Source: Lachnoclostridium sp. UBA3262 (lineage in GTDB: Bacteria > Bacillota > Clostridia > Lachnospirales > Lachnospiraceae). Taken from it: 5,303 nt of DNA. The notes beneath the pieces were generated by a model. It made no database searches, was not told where the DNA came from, and saw nothing but the letters and a program-made list of their open reading frames with translations. The stretch covers positions 1 to 5,303 of the forward strand of contig DEUM01000059.1 in NCBI GenBank assembly GCA_002362575.1. The letters run 5' to 3'. Of the stretch, positions 1 to 5,285 are shown piece by piece (position 1 is the stretch's first letter; the number at the start of each line of letters is the position of its first letter). The translations under genes and the position numbers were made by a program.

Positions 1-11
1 ACTTAAGAACC

Positions 12-40
12 TTGCGAAAAATAACATATTATGGTATGGT
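12..40 (+). promoter_or_regulatory. Possible promoter for the aldolase gene
   Basis: TTGCGA (12-17) lies 17 bases upstream of TATGGT (35-40). Each box matches the sigma-A consensus at four of six positions, which is weak. Transcription from here would give a leader of about 85 bases before the aldolase start. No better pair is visible in the first 132 bases, but the true promoter could lie upstream of the window. Confidence 0.25.
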
Positions 41-132
41 AAAGAATAGGACAGCTTGATAGCGTGAATAATACAAGTTCAGAGCGATGATACAAGCTGA
101 AAAAATACATTATGAATATGGAGGAAATAACT

Positions 133-996
133 ATGTTAGTTTCAGCAGAAGAAATGTTAACCAAAGCAAAGGCTGGCAAATATGCAGTAGGCCAGTTTAA
201 TATCAATAATCTGGAGTGGACGAAGGCCATTCTTCTTACAGCACAGGAATTGAACTCTCCGGTTATTCTCGGCGTATCAGAGGGTGCCGGAAAGTATATG
301 TGTGGTTATAAGACAGTTGTGGGAATGGTAAATGGAATGTTAGAGGAATTAGGGATTACCGTTCCAGTAGCGCTTCATCTTGACCATGGAAGCTATGAGG
401 GTGCAAAGGCATGTATCGAGGCCGGGTTCTCCTCAATTATGTTTGACGGCTCCCATTATCCGATTGAAGAAAATGTAGCAAAGACAAAGGAATTAGTCGC
501 TATCTGCAAAGAGAAGGGAATGTCCATCGAGGCAGAGGTTGGTTCCATCGGAGGCGAGGAAGATGGTGTTGTCGGTGCCGGCGAGTGTGCAGATCCGGAT
601 GAGTGTAAAATGATTGCTGACCTTGGGGTTACGATGCTGGCAGCAGGAATCGGTAACATTCATGGAAAATATCCGGAAAACTGGGCAGGACTTAGTTTTG
701 AAACACTGGATGCCGTTCAGCAGAAAACAGGGACAATGCCTCTTGTTCTGCATGGTGGAACAGGAATCCCGGCAGATATGATTAAAAAAGCGATTTCGCT
801 TGGTGTATCAAAAATTAACGTAAACACAGAGTGTCAGCTTTCCTTCCAGGAAGCTACTCGCAAATATATCGAGGCAGGCAAAGATAAAGAAGGAAAGGGA
901 TTTGATCCTCGTAAACTTCTTGCTCCGGGAACAGAAGCAATCAAAGAGACAGTAAAAGAAAAAATGGAATTATTTGGTTCTGTTGGAAAGGCTTGA
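133..996 (+). CDS. fba: Class II fructose-1,6-bisphosphate aldolase
   Basis: This cytoplasmic, zinc-dependent enzyme reversibly cleaves fructose-1,6-bisphosphate into dihydroxyacetone phosphate and glyceraldehyde-3-phosphate in glycolysis and gluconeogenesis. The 287-residue product has the usual length for the short class II form. Visible landmarks are HLDHG with catalytic Asp84 and zinc ligand His85, HGKYPENW with zinc ligand His177, LVLHGGTG with zinc ligand His207, and the phosphate-binding KINVNTE segment near residues 228-234. The NVNTE form favours fructose- over tagatose-bisphosphate aldolase, where NVATE is more typical; this is family knowledge. I chose ATG 133 because GGAGGAA (120-126) sits six bases upstream and MLVSAEEML is the usual family start. 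The in-frame ATG at 112 has no comparable site and would add seven atypical residues. The gene appears monocistronic, but no terminator hairpin is visible after the stop, so some transcripts may run into the next gene. Confidence 0.96.
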   Translation: MLVSAEEMLTKAKAGKYAVGQFNINNLEWTKAILLTAQELNSPVILGVSEGAGKYMCGYKTVVGMVNGMLEELGITVPVALHLDHGSYEGAKACIEAGFSSIMFDGSHYPIEENVAKTKELVAICKEKGMSIEAEVGSIGGEEDGVVGAGECADPDECKMIADLGVTMLAAGIGNIHGKYPENWAGLSFETLDAVQQKTGTMPLVLHGGTGIPADMIKKAISLGVSKINVNTECQLSFQEATRKYIEAGKDKEGKGFDPRKLLAPGTEAIKETVKEKMELFGSVGKA

Positions 997-1008
997 CAAT
1001 TTATTTTT

Positions 1009-1037
1009 GTATAAATTTCGTCTAACTTGGCATAATA
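1009..1037 (+). promoter_or_regulatory. Candidate sigma-G/sigma-F (forespore) promoter
   Basis: GTATA (1009-1013) and CATAATA (1031-1037) are separated by 17 bases. They fit the Bacillus subtilis sigma-G pattern as I recall it (GHATR, about 18 bases, CATNHTA). Transcription would start near 1044, about 35 bases before the small Asn-rich protein. The same stretch can be read as a poorer sigma-A promoter, TTGTAT (1007-1012) with CATAAT (1031-1036) at 18 bases. The forespore reading is inference, supported by the spore-protein-like composition of the product. Confidence 0.5.
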
Positions 1038-1077
1038 CTCCTGTAACTAATCATTAGCAAATAGGAGGAAGTTGAAG

Positions 1078-1284
1078 ATGGCAAGAAATTTTGCGGATGA
1101 GTACAATGAGACTAACAGTACAAATGTGAATTCTAAGAATTCGACAAATGCAAGGAACACAAGTAAAAACACATCAAAGAACAGTACAAGGAATACGACA
1201 AAGAATTCATCGAATACGACAAATGCAACGAACACAAGCAGAAATCAGGCGAAGAATTCTTCCAATTCATCAAACTGTGACTAG
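1078..1284 (+). CDS. Small Asn/Ser/Thr/Lys-rich protein, candidate spore protein
   Basis: The 68-residue product is very low in complexity: 19 Asn plus many Ser and Thr, with nine Lys/Arg. After a short head (MARNFADEYNETN), Asn recurs every three or four residues to the end, and basic-Asn pairs (RN/KN) recur every four residues between 26 and 43. It has no signal peptide, no membrane segment and a single Cys67 next to the last residue. AGGAGG (1063-1068) lies nine bases before ATG 1078, a strong site, so this is very likely translated. Its own candidate sigma-G promoter and perfect terminator make it a single-gene unit. I do not recognise the family securely. Small size, Asn/Gln-type low complexity and the promoter suggest a small acid-soluble spore protein or another forespore product. 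The F5-A-D-E motif faintly recalls the FASE protease site of gamma-type SspE. It could instead be an unrelated polar-rich protein. Confidence 0.75.
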   Translation: MARNFADEYNETNSTNVNSKNSTNARNTSKNTSKNSTRNTTKNSSNTTNATNTSRNQAKNSSNSSNCD

Positions 1285-1288
1285 TCAG

Positions 1289-1320
1289 AAAAGCCGGCCT
1301 GTGGGCCGGCTTTTGTCTAT
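1289..1320 (+). terminator. Strong intrinsic terminator
   Basis: AAAAGCCGGCC (1289-1299) and GGCCGGCTTTT (1304-1314) form a perfect 11-bp stem with a TGTG loop, followed by a T-rich tail to 1320. It begins four bases after the stop of the Asn-rich protein and isolates that gene from the rhodanese gene. The A-tract on the 5' side may allow weaker termination in the opposite direction. Confidence 0.93.
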
Positions 1321-1393
1321 TTGGAAAACTGACCGGAAAAGTGTTCTATTTGTTATTTTGCGCGAATAAATTGTAAGAAAAGGGTGTGCGCAG

Positions 1394-1702
1394 ATGAGTG
1401 AATTTATGAAACCACAAATAATGTCATGGGAGCAGATATCCCGGTACATATATAACAGCGGTACATTGTTGGTAGATTTGCGGGGAAAAGAAGAATATGC
1501 GGCAGGGCATGTGACAGGTGCTTGGAACATACCTTATGAGGAACTGGAGAATCATCTTCGGGAGATAAGTAGTTATGAAAGAATAATTTTTTACTGTGCA
1601 CATGGAAATCACAGTCTGGTTGCCGCCAGAATGTTGGCAAAACGGGGAAAGCAGGCATACAGTATGGCGGGTGGATATGAGGCTGGAAAAAAGACGCTAT
1701 GA
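1394..1702 (+). CDS. Single-domain rhodanese-like protein
   Basis: This small cytoplasmic protein probably carries sulfur as a persulfide on its active-site cysteine; the physiological donor and acceptor are unknown. The 102 residues make one rhodanese domain: VDLRGKEEYAAGHVTGAWNIP (27-47) is the typical N-terminal CH2A-like region, and C68-AHGNH-S74 is the six-residue active loop with catalytic Cys68. MAGGYEAGKK (91-100) is the usual C-terminal end. The catalytic Cys is present, so it should be active. ATG 1394 is preceded by a modest AGGG (1381-1384) nine bases upstream; ATG 1406 is a possible alternative. It stands alone between the terminator at 1289-1320 and the promoter at 1717-1745. 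I see no convincing promoter or terminator of its own. Confidence 0.9.
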   Translation: MSEFMKPQIMSWEQISRYIYNSGTLLVDLRGKEEYAAGHVTGAWNIPYEELENHLREISSYERIIFYCAHGNHSLVAARMLAKRGKQAYSMAGGYEAGKKTL

Positions 1703-1716
1703 GTTTTCGAAACTGC

Positions 1717-1745
1717 TTGACGGATAGAATTACAGTACGTATAAT
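1717..1745 (+). promoter_or_regulatory. Sigma-A promoter of the methyltransferase operon
   Basis: TTGACG (1717-1722), a 17-base spacer and a perfect TATAAT (1740-1745). Transcription would start near 1752 and give a leader of about 40 bases before ATG 1793. The -35 box begins 15 bases after the rhodanese stop, so the operon has independent transcription. Confidence 0.85.
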
Positions 1746-1792
1746 ATAGTGATATTGGAGCTTATGCAGAAAAACTAAAGAATGAGGGAAAC

Positions 1793-2971
1793 ATGGAGAA
1801 ATATGAAATGATAGCGCCGTGCCATTTTGGGATGGAAGCGGTATTAAAAAGAGAAATTACGGATTTAGGATATGACATAACAGAGGTAGATAACGGTAAA
1901 GTTACTTTTGCCGGGGATATTACTGCTATCGCAAGAAGCAATATTTTTTTGAGAACGACCGAACGGATTCTTTTAAAAGCGGCGTGCTTCCGGGCAGAAA
2001 CCTTTGATGAATTATTTGAAAATATAAAGGCGCTTCCGTGGGAGCGCTACATACCAAAGGACGGGAAATTCTGGGTGGCGAAAGCAAATTCCGTCAGCAG
2101 TAAGCTCTTTAGTCCATCCGATATCCAGAAAATTGTAAAAAAAGCAATGGTAGAGCGGATGAAGCAGACATATCATACCGATTGGTTTGAGGAGACAGGG
2201 GAGTCTTATCCGCTTCGTATCAGCATTATAAAAGACATCGTGACAGTGGGGCTTGATACAACAGGAGAGTCGCTTCACAAAAGGGGCTACCGTAAGTTTA
2301 CGGCGCCTGCACCGGTATCGGAAACACTGGCGGCAGCAATTCTTTTGCTGTCACCGTGGAAAAAAGACAGAGTTTTGGTAGATCCGTTCTGCGGGAGCGG
2401 GACGATACCGATAGAGGCGGCAATGCTTGCGAGGAATATAGCGCCCGGCATGGAAAGAGAATTTACTGCCGAGGGTTGGAACAATCTGATTCCAAGAAAG
2501 ATATGGTACGATGCCGTTACAGAGGCAAATGATCTTATTATACAGGATGCGCAGCTCACGATTCAGGGGTATGACATCAGTGAGGAGGCGTTGAAAATGG
2601 CAAGGGCGAATTCACAGCTTGCCGGTGTGGAGAAAGAAATTCATTTTCAGCAGCGCGATATAAGAGATTTCAGCAGCCCGAAAAAATATGGTTTTGTAAT
2701 TAGCAATCCGCCTTATGGGGAACGTCTTTCCACAAAAGAGGAGATGTGGAATTTGTATCGTAATATTGGACAGGTCATGGAGGAGAATGAAACATGGTCC
2801 TTCTTTTTGCTGAGCGGCTATGAGGATGCCGTGAAGGCGATAGGAGCAGGCGGTTCGCGAAAAAAGGCGACAAAAAACCGAAAGATTTACAATGGGATGA
2901 TGAAGACCTATTTGTACCAGTACATGGGGCAGAAACCGCCGTACAGAAAGGAAAGAAAAGAAGATGAGTAA
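1793..2971 (+). CDS. THUMP-domain class I SAM-dependent RNA methyltransferase (RlmL/YpsC family)
   Basis: Likely methylates a guanine in RNA, probably 23S rRNA, by analogy with the RlmL half of E. coli RlmKL and with B. subtilis YpsC (COG0116); the exact target is inference. The 392 residues show an N-terminal ferredoxin-like/THUMP RNA-binding region (about 1-155), then a Rossmann methyltransferase. The latter has VDPFCGSGTIPIEAA (SAM-binding motif I, Asp197 to Thr204), GYDIS with Asp261 in motif II, RDIRDF around Asp289, and the catalytic NPPY (305-308) of N-methyltransferases acting on bases. The C-terminal RKIYNGMMKTYLYQY stretch is typical of the family. ATG 1793 has a GAGGG site (1784-1788). 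First gene of a three-gene operon; its end overlaps the next start by eight bases. Length and motifs are complete. Confidence 0.93.
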   Translation: MEKYEMIAPCHFGMEAVLKREITDLGYDITEVDNGKVTFAGDITAIARSNIFLRTTERILLKAACFRAETFDELFENIKALPWERYIPKDGKFWVAKANSVSSKLFSPSDIQKIVKKAMVERMKQTYHTDWFEETGESYPLRISIIKDIVTVGLDTTGESLHKRGYRKFTAPAPVSETLAAAILLLSPWKKDRVLVDPFCGSGTIPIEAAMLARNIAPGMEREFTAEGWNNLIPRKIWYDAVTEANDLIIQDAQLTIQGYDISEEALKMARANSQLAGVEKEIHFQQRDIRDFSSPKKYGFVISNPPYGERLSTKEEMWNLYRNIGQVMEENETWSFFLLSGYEDAVKAIGAGGSRKKATKNRKIYNGMMKTYLYQYMGQKPPYRKERKEDE

Positions 2972-3566
2972 GAAAAAGCTTGTATTTGCGACAGGAAATC
3001 AGGGAAAGGTGAATGAGTTCCGTCAAATGCTGGGAGAAGAATACGAGATTTATTCCATGAAGGATTTAAACCTAGATATAAATATTGTAGAGGACGGAAA
3101 GACATTTGAGGAAAATGCGGTAATCAAAGCAAAGGCAGTTATGGAGGCGACCGGGGAGATGGTGCTTGCAGATGATTCGGGATTTGAAGTGGACTGTCTG
3201 AATAAAGAGCCGGGAATTTACTCAGCACGATATATGGGAGAAAATACGCCGTATTCGATAAAGAATCAGGAGCTGTTAAGACGCTGCGAAGGCGTGCCGG
3301 AAGAAAAGAGAGGTGCAAGGTTCGTCTGTGTGATTGCCTGCGCCTATCCGGATGGAAGCGTAGACACGGCAACTGGTATCATTGAGGGAAAAATCGCGCA
3401 TGAGCCAAAAGGAGAAAATGGCTTCGGTTATGATCCAATCTTTTTTTTGCCGGAGCGCGGCTGTACAACAGGAGAACTGCTACCAGAGGAAAAGAACCAA
3501 ATCAGTCATCGGGGAATTGCGATACGAAAAATGGTAAAAATACTAAAAGAGAAAGGTAATGTATGA
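2964..3566 (+). CDS. rdgB: XTP/dITP diphosphatase (RdgB/HAM1, non-canonical purine NTPase)
   Basis: This cytoplasmic house-cleaning enzyme hydrolyses XTP, ITP and dITP to the monophosphate and pyrophosphate, keeping deaminated purines out of DNA and RNA. The 200-residue product is full length. It shows the N-terminal nucleotide-binding ATGNQGKVNEF (9-19), the metal-binding DDSGFEVD (Asp70, Asp71), GENGFGYDP (150-158) for base recognition, and the C-terminal SHRG (181-184). It starts inside the end of the methyltransferase gene and shares ATGA with the next gene, so translation of the three is probably coupled. A modest AAAGGA (2947-2952) precedes the start. An rdgB-phosphoesterase pair is also found in B. 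subtilis (ysnA-ysnB), which supports the assignment. Confidence 0.97.
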   Translation: MSKKKLVFATGNQGKVNEFRQMLGEEYEIYSMKDLNLDINIVEDGKTFEENAVIKAKAVMEATGEMVLADDSGFEVDCLNKEPGIYSARYMGENTPYSIKNQELLRRCEGVPEEKRGARFVCVIACAYPDGSVDTATGIIEGKIAHEPKGENGFGYDPIFFLPERGCTTGELLPEEKNQISHRGIAIRKMVKILKEKGNV

Positions 3567-4066
3567 AGAAAGCGTTAATTTTTAGTGATTCACATGGAAA
3601 AAATGAAAATATGTTTGATGTGATATCCCGTTATCAGCAGGTAGATGCTATTTTTCATATGGGGGATATTGAAGGGGCAGCGGACAGACTCAGACAGTCT
3701 GTGAATTGCGCTGTCTGTATTGTGCGGGGCAACTGTGATTATACATCGGAACTTCCGGAAAGCCGGATTGTAGAATTTGGCGGACAACGAATCGCCATGT
3801 GTCATGGGCATAGACATTTATATAGCGGAAATACCGATGTGCTGAAATATTGGGGACAGGAGCAGAAAGCAGATATTGTCATGTTTGGACATACCCATAT
3901 CCCATATCTGGAGCAGGGAGAAAAGATAACCCTGCTGAATCCGGGAAGTATATCAACACCGAGACAGGAGAAAAAGATACCCACCTATGCTCTGCTTGAG
4001 ATAGATGGGGAGGGACATCCACACTTTACGATGTGTGAGTATCTTAGCCAGACACCGCCAATTTAA
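3563..4066 (+). CDS. YfcE/MJ0936-type metallophosphoesterase
   Basis: Likely a cytoplasmic, di-metal phosphodiesterase. The family hydrolyses model phosphodiesters, but the physiological substrate is not known. The 167 residues carry the full set of metal-site motifs in order: D9-S-H11, H32-M-G-D35, R55-G-N-C-D59, C80-H-G-H83, G109-H-T-H112 and N126-P-G-S129. All expected ligands are present. The start ATG overlaps the rdgB stop in ATGA (3563-3566), and AAAGG lies just upstream. As in B. subtilis ysnB it follows rdgB, hinting at a related role in nucleotide metabolism, but this is only guilt by association. Its TAA overlaps the stop of the opposite-strand membrane protein gene, and no terminator hairpin is visible at the junction. 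Confidence 0.93.
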   Translation: MKKALIFSDSHGKNENMFDVISRYQQVDAIFHMGDIEGAADRLRQSVNCAVCIVRGNCDYTSELPESRIVEFGGQRIAMCHGHRHLYSGNTDVLKYWGQEQKADIVMFGHTHIPYLEQGEKITLLNPGSISTPRQEKKIPTYALLEIDGEGHPHFTMCEYLSQTPPI

Positions 4067-4539
4067 ACGAGGGCAAATATCGCATTAAATACCCCCTGCG
4101 ATGCGATACCCATAATGATGCCGGCAAGGAGAACGCCTCCCATGCAGGCAAGAACAGCGGGTTTAAATTTCATATCCAAAAGGCTTGCGGCAAGTGTGCC
4201 GGTCCACGCACCTGTGCCCGGAAGTGGGATTCCGACAAAGAGCAGAAGGGCAACAAACAATCCCCGCCCTGCCTTTTCCTGAAGTTTTTTTCCGCCCTTT
4301 TCGCCCTTTTTCAGGCAAAAGCTAAAGAATTTTCCAATGACAGGTTTATCCGAACCCCATACCAGCAGTTTTCTGGCAAAGAGGTAAATAAAAGGCACTG
4401 GCAGCATATTACCGATAACACAGATAATATATGAGGGAAGTATGGGAAGGTCAAACCCCACTGCATAGGGAATGGCGCCGCGGAGCTCAATGAGCGGAAC
4501 CATGGATATAAGAAATATAATAATATAATGCGTAAACAT
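4063..4539 (-). CDS. Small multi-drug export family membrane protein
   Basis: A 158-residue integral membrane protein resembling the 'small multi-drug export protein' family (PF06695/COG2426). The family name implies efflux, but transport has little direct support, so the function should be taken as unknown. About four hydrophobic segments are visible: residues 4-17, 35-55, 93-121 (possibly a re-entrant loop) and 126-150. A basic cytoplasmic-type stretch lies at 77-92 (KKGEKGGKKLQEKAGR). Conserved-looking family motifs are PLIELRGAIP (15-24) and GIPLPGTGAWTGT (103-115). AGGAG (4550-4554 on the minus strand) lies ten bases before ATG 4539, and its own promoter is at 4619-4647. It is convergent with the phosphoesterase gene; the stops share four bases. 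Confidence 0.9.
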   Translation of the reverse strand: MFTHYIIIFLISMVPLIELRGAIPYAVGFDLPILPSYIICVIGNMLPVPFIYLFARKLLVWGSDKPVIGKFFSFCLKKGEKGGKKLQEKAGRGLFVALLLFVGIPLPGTGAWTGTLAASLLDMKFKPAVLACMGGVLLAGIIMGIASQGVFNAIFALV

Positions 4540-4618
4540 AATGCGTATTCTCCTAACTCTGTAATTGGGAATGGCTTATATAAGCACATACCGGGATAAG
4601 TAAAACAATTCTTTTCCT

Positions 4619-4647
4619 ATTTTACATGAAAGCCTGATATCCGTCAA
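4619..4647 (-). promoter_or_regulatory. Sigma-A promoter of the membrane protein gene
   Basis: Read on the minus strand, TTGACG (4647-4642) is followed after 17 bases by TAAAAT (4624-4619). Transcription would start near 4612 and give a leader of about 70 bases before ATG 4539. Its upstream edge is only 23 bases from the long inverted repeat, so the repeat does not cut into it. Confidence 0.75.
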
Positions 4648-4652
4648 CAAGC

Positions 4653-4660
4653 GGTATTGA
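4653..4660 (+). repeat. Left copy of flanking 8-bp direct repeat
   Basis: GGTATTGA here is repeated exactly at 5227-5234 on the other side of the long inverted repeat. It could be a target-site duplication. However, the repeats lie 10 and 16 bases outside the visible ends of the inverted repeat, and the intervening bases are not inverted copies, so chance is possible. Confidence 0.3.
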
Positions 4661-4821
4661 AAAAATGATAGGGTGCTTGCTTAATCATTTATGGTAAAGC
4701 GGCAGGTATCTTATGTCTCTTGTTCAAGATATCACTCCCAGCGAAAAATGAATTGTCTCCTTCGTTTACAAAAGTGTTCCGCCGCCCTTCGCAAAACTCG
4801 CTGTCTGCATTGTCGTTTTTC

Positions 4822-4835
4822 CTGCCTTTTGGCAG
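4822..4835 (+). repeat. Local hairpin A, left arm
   Basis: CTGCC and GGCAG form a five-pair stem with a TTTT loop. It sits opposite a similar hairpin at 5054-5067, so the two can either pair with each other in the long duplex or fold locally as a four-way junction. Confidence 0.6.
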
Positions 4836-4889
4836 TATTGCCGCCCGCCGGTCCTTATGCACCACCTTAGTTATTGATTACTGCGGGCA

Positions 4890-4902
4890 GCACCAAAGGT
4901 GC
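4890..4902 (+). repeat. Local hairpin B, left arm
   Basis: GCACC and GGTGC form a perfect five-pair stem with an AAA loop, between two perfectly paired blocks of the long inverted repeat. Its opposite number is 4969-4981, whose stem has different bases but also pairs perfectly. Confidence 0.7.
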
Positions 4903-4968
4903 ACATTTATGAAAGAAGGATGAAAAAAACAAATACATTTATTTTTTGACATCCTTCTTTCATAAATG

Positions 4969-4981
4969 GATGCTTTGCATC
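4969..4981 (+). repeat. Local hairpin B, right arm
   Basis: GATGC and GCATC form a perfect five-pair stem with a TTT loop. It is the positional counterpart of 4890-4902. Three consecutive stem pairs differ between the two copies, and both sides of each pair have changed together. Confidence 0.7.
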
Positions 4982-5053
4982 TGCCCGCAGTATAATGTGA
5001 CTGATTTTGGTGGTGCATCAGTACCGTTGCGTGGCGGCTGAAGTGAGAACGCA

Positions 5054-5067
5054 CTGTCAAAAGGCAG
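5054..5067 (+). repeat. Local hairpin A, right arm
   Basis: CTGTC and GGCAG form a five-pair stem, including one T-G wobble, around an AAAA loop. It is the counterpart of 4822-4835. In a plus-strand RNA the wobble would be a U-G pair; in the opposite strand it would be an A-C mismatch. Confidence 0.55.
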
Positions 5068-5226
5068 AAAAACCGACAGCAGACATCTCAGACAATGCTC
5101 GGGCGGCGTATTTGTAAACGAAGGAAACATAATTTTTCGGGGAGTGATATAAGAACAAGAGCCGTAAGATACCCGCCGCTTTGAAAGTATAAATGATTAA
5201 GTAATTGCCCGGTAAAAATAAAAAAA

Positions 5227-5234
5227 GGTATTGA
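5227..5234 (+). repeat. Right copy of flanking 8-bp direct repeat
   Basis: GGTATTGA matches 4653-4660 exactly. The last four bases overlap the -35 box of the tRNA promoter, which gives an independent reason for this sequence to be conserved and weakens the target-duplication reading. Confidence 0.3.
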
Positions 5235-5259
5235 CAAAGAGAAATCATCTGTCTATAAT
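5231..5259 (+). promoter_or_regulatory. Consensus sigma-A promoter of the tRNA gene
   Basis: Perfect TTGACA (5231-5236), a 17-base spacer and perfect TATAAT (5254-5259). Transcription would start near 5266, giving about 20 bases of 5' leader before the tRNA. This strength is usual for stable-RNA genes. It starts 20 bases after the end of the long inverted repeat. Confidence 0.92.
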
Positions 5260-5285
5260 AAAGAAGTCGCTGTTGATAAGCGTAT

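Larger units (their letters stand above)
4671..5210. repeat. Long imperfect inverted repeat, about 540 bp (foldback element or structured RNA gene)
   Basis: The left arm (4671-4922) and right arm (4950-5210) pair at about 171 positions by hand count, in blocks separated by small loops. Paired blocks include 4677-4692/5189-5204, 4696-4713/5165-5182, 4729-4739/5140-5150, 4754-4772/5111-5129 (18 of 19), 4780-4787/5101-5108, 4857-4866/5009-5018, 4880-4890/4981-4991 and a perfect 19-bp block 4904-4922/4950-4968. The ends are GGG and CCC. A central loop (4923-4949) contains A7 and T6 runs. No credible protein is encoded: open frames are short, lack ribosome binding sites and read through the palindrome. 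It fills most of the 690 bases between the membrane protein promoter and the tRNA promoter. It may be a MITE-like mobile element, a relic of one, or a large hairpin RNA gene. I do not recognise a known family. Confidence 0.85.

Noticed and set aside
112..132. Upstream ATG at 112 as the aldolase start
   Set aside because: It would swallow the GGAGGAA ribosome site (120-126), and the family normally begins MLVS, which is ATG 133.
133..996. Tagatose-1,6-bisphosphate aldolase
   Set aside because: The NVNTE signature and overall match to short clostridial fructose-bisphosphate aldolases fit better, and no galactitol or tagatose genes are nearby.
993..998. Perfect TTGACA as a sigma-A -35 box
   Set aside because: The only TATA-like boxes downstream lie at spacings of about 11 or more than 30 bases; the bases are also the end of the aldolase gene.
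998..1017. AATTTAT/ATAAATT hairpin as an aldolase terminator
   Set aside because: The stem is only A-T pairs and is followed by TTCG rather than a T-run, so it should not terminate.
1072..1077. TTG at 1072 as start of the Asn-rich protein
   Set aside because: It is only three bases from AGGAGG; ATG 1078 has proper nine-base spacing.
1047..1369. Open frames overlapping the Asn-rich gene on both strands
   Set aside because: They are shadows of its repetitive codons. One crosses the terminator, and neither has a ribosome site.
4946..4996. TTGACA (4946-4951) with TATAAT (4991-4996) as an internal promoter
   Set aside because: The spacing is 39 bases, far from 17, and both boxes lie within paired blocks that explain them.
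4671..5210. CRISPR array or back-to-back transposase remnants
   Set aside because: The repeats are inverted, not tandem with spacers, and no transposase motif can be read in any frame.
4720..5248. Three short open frames inside the long inverted repeat
   Set aside because: They have no ribosome sites, contain low-likelihood protein sequence and simply read the palindrome arms.
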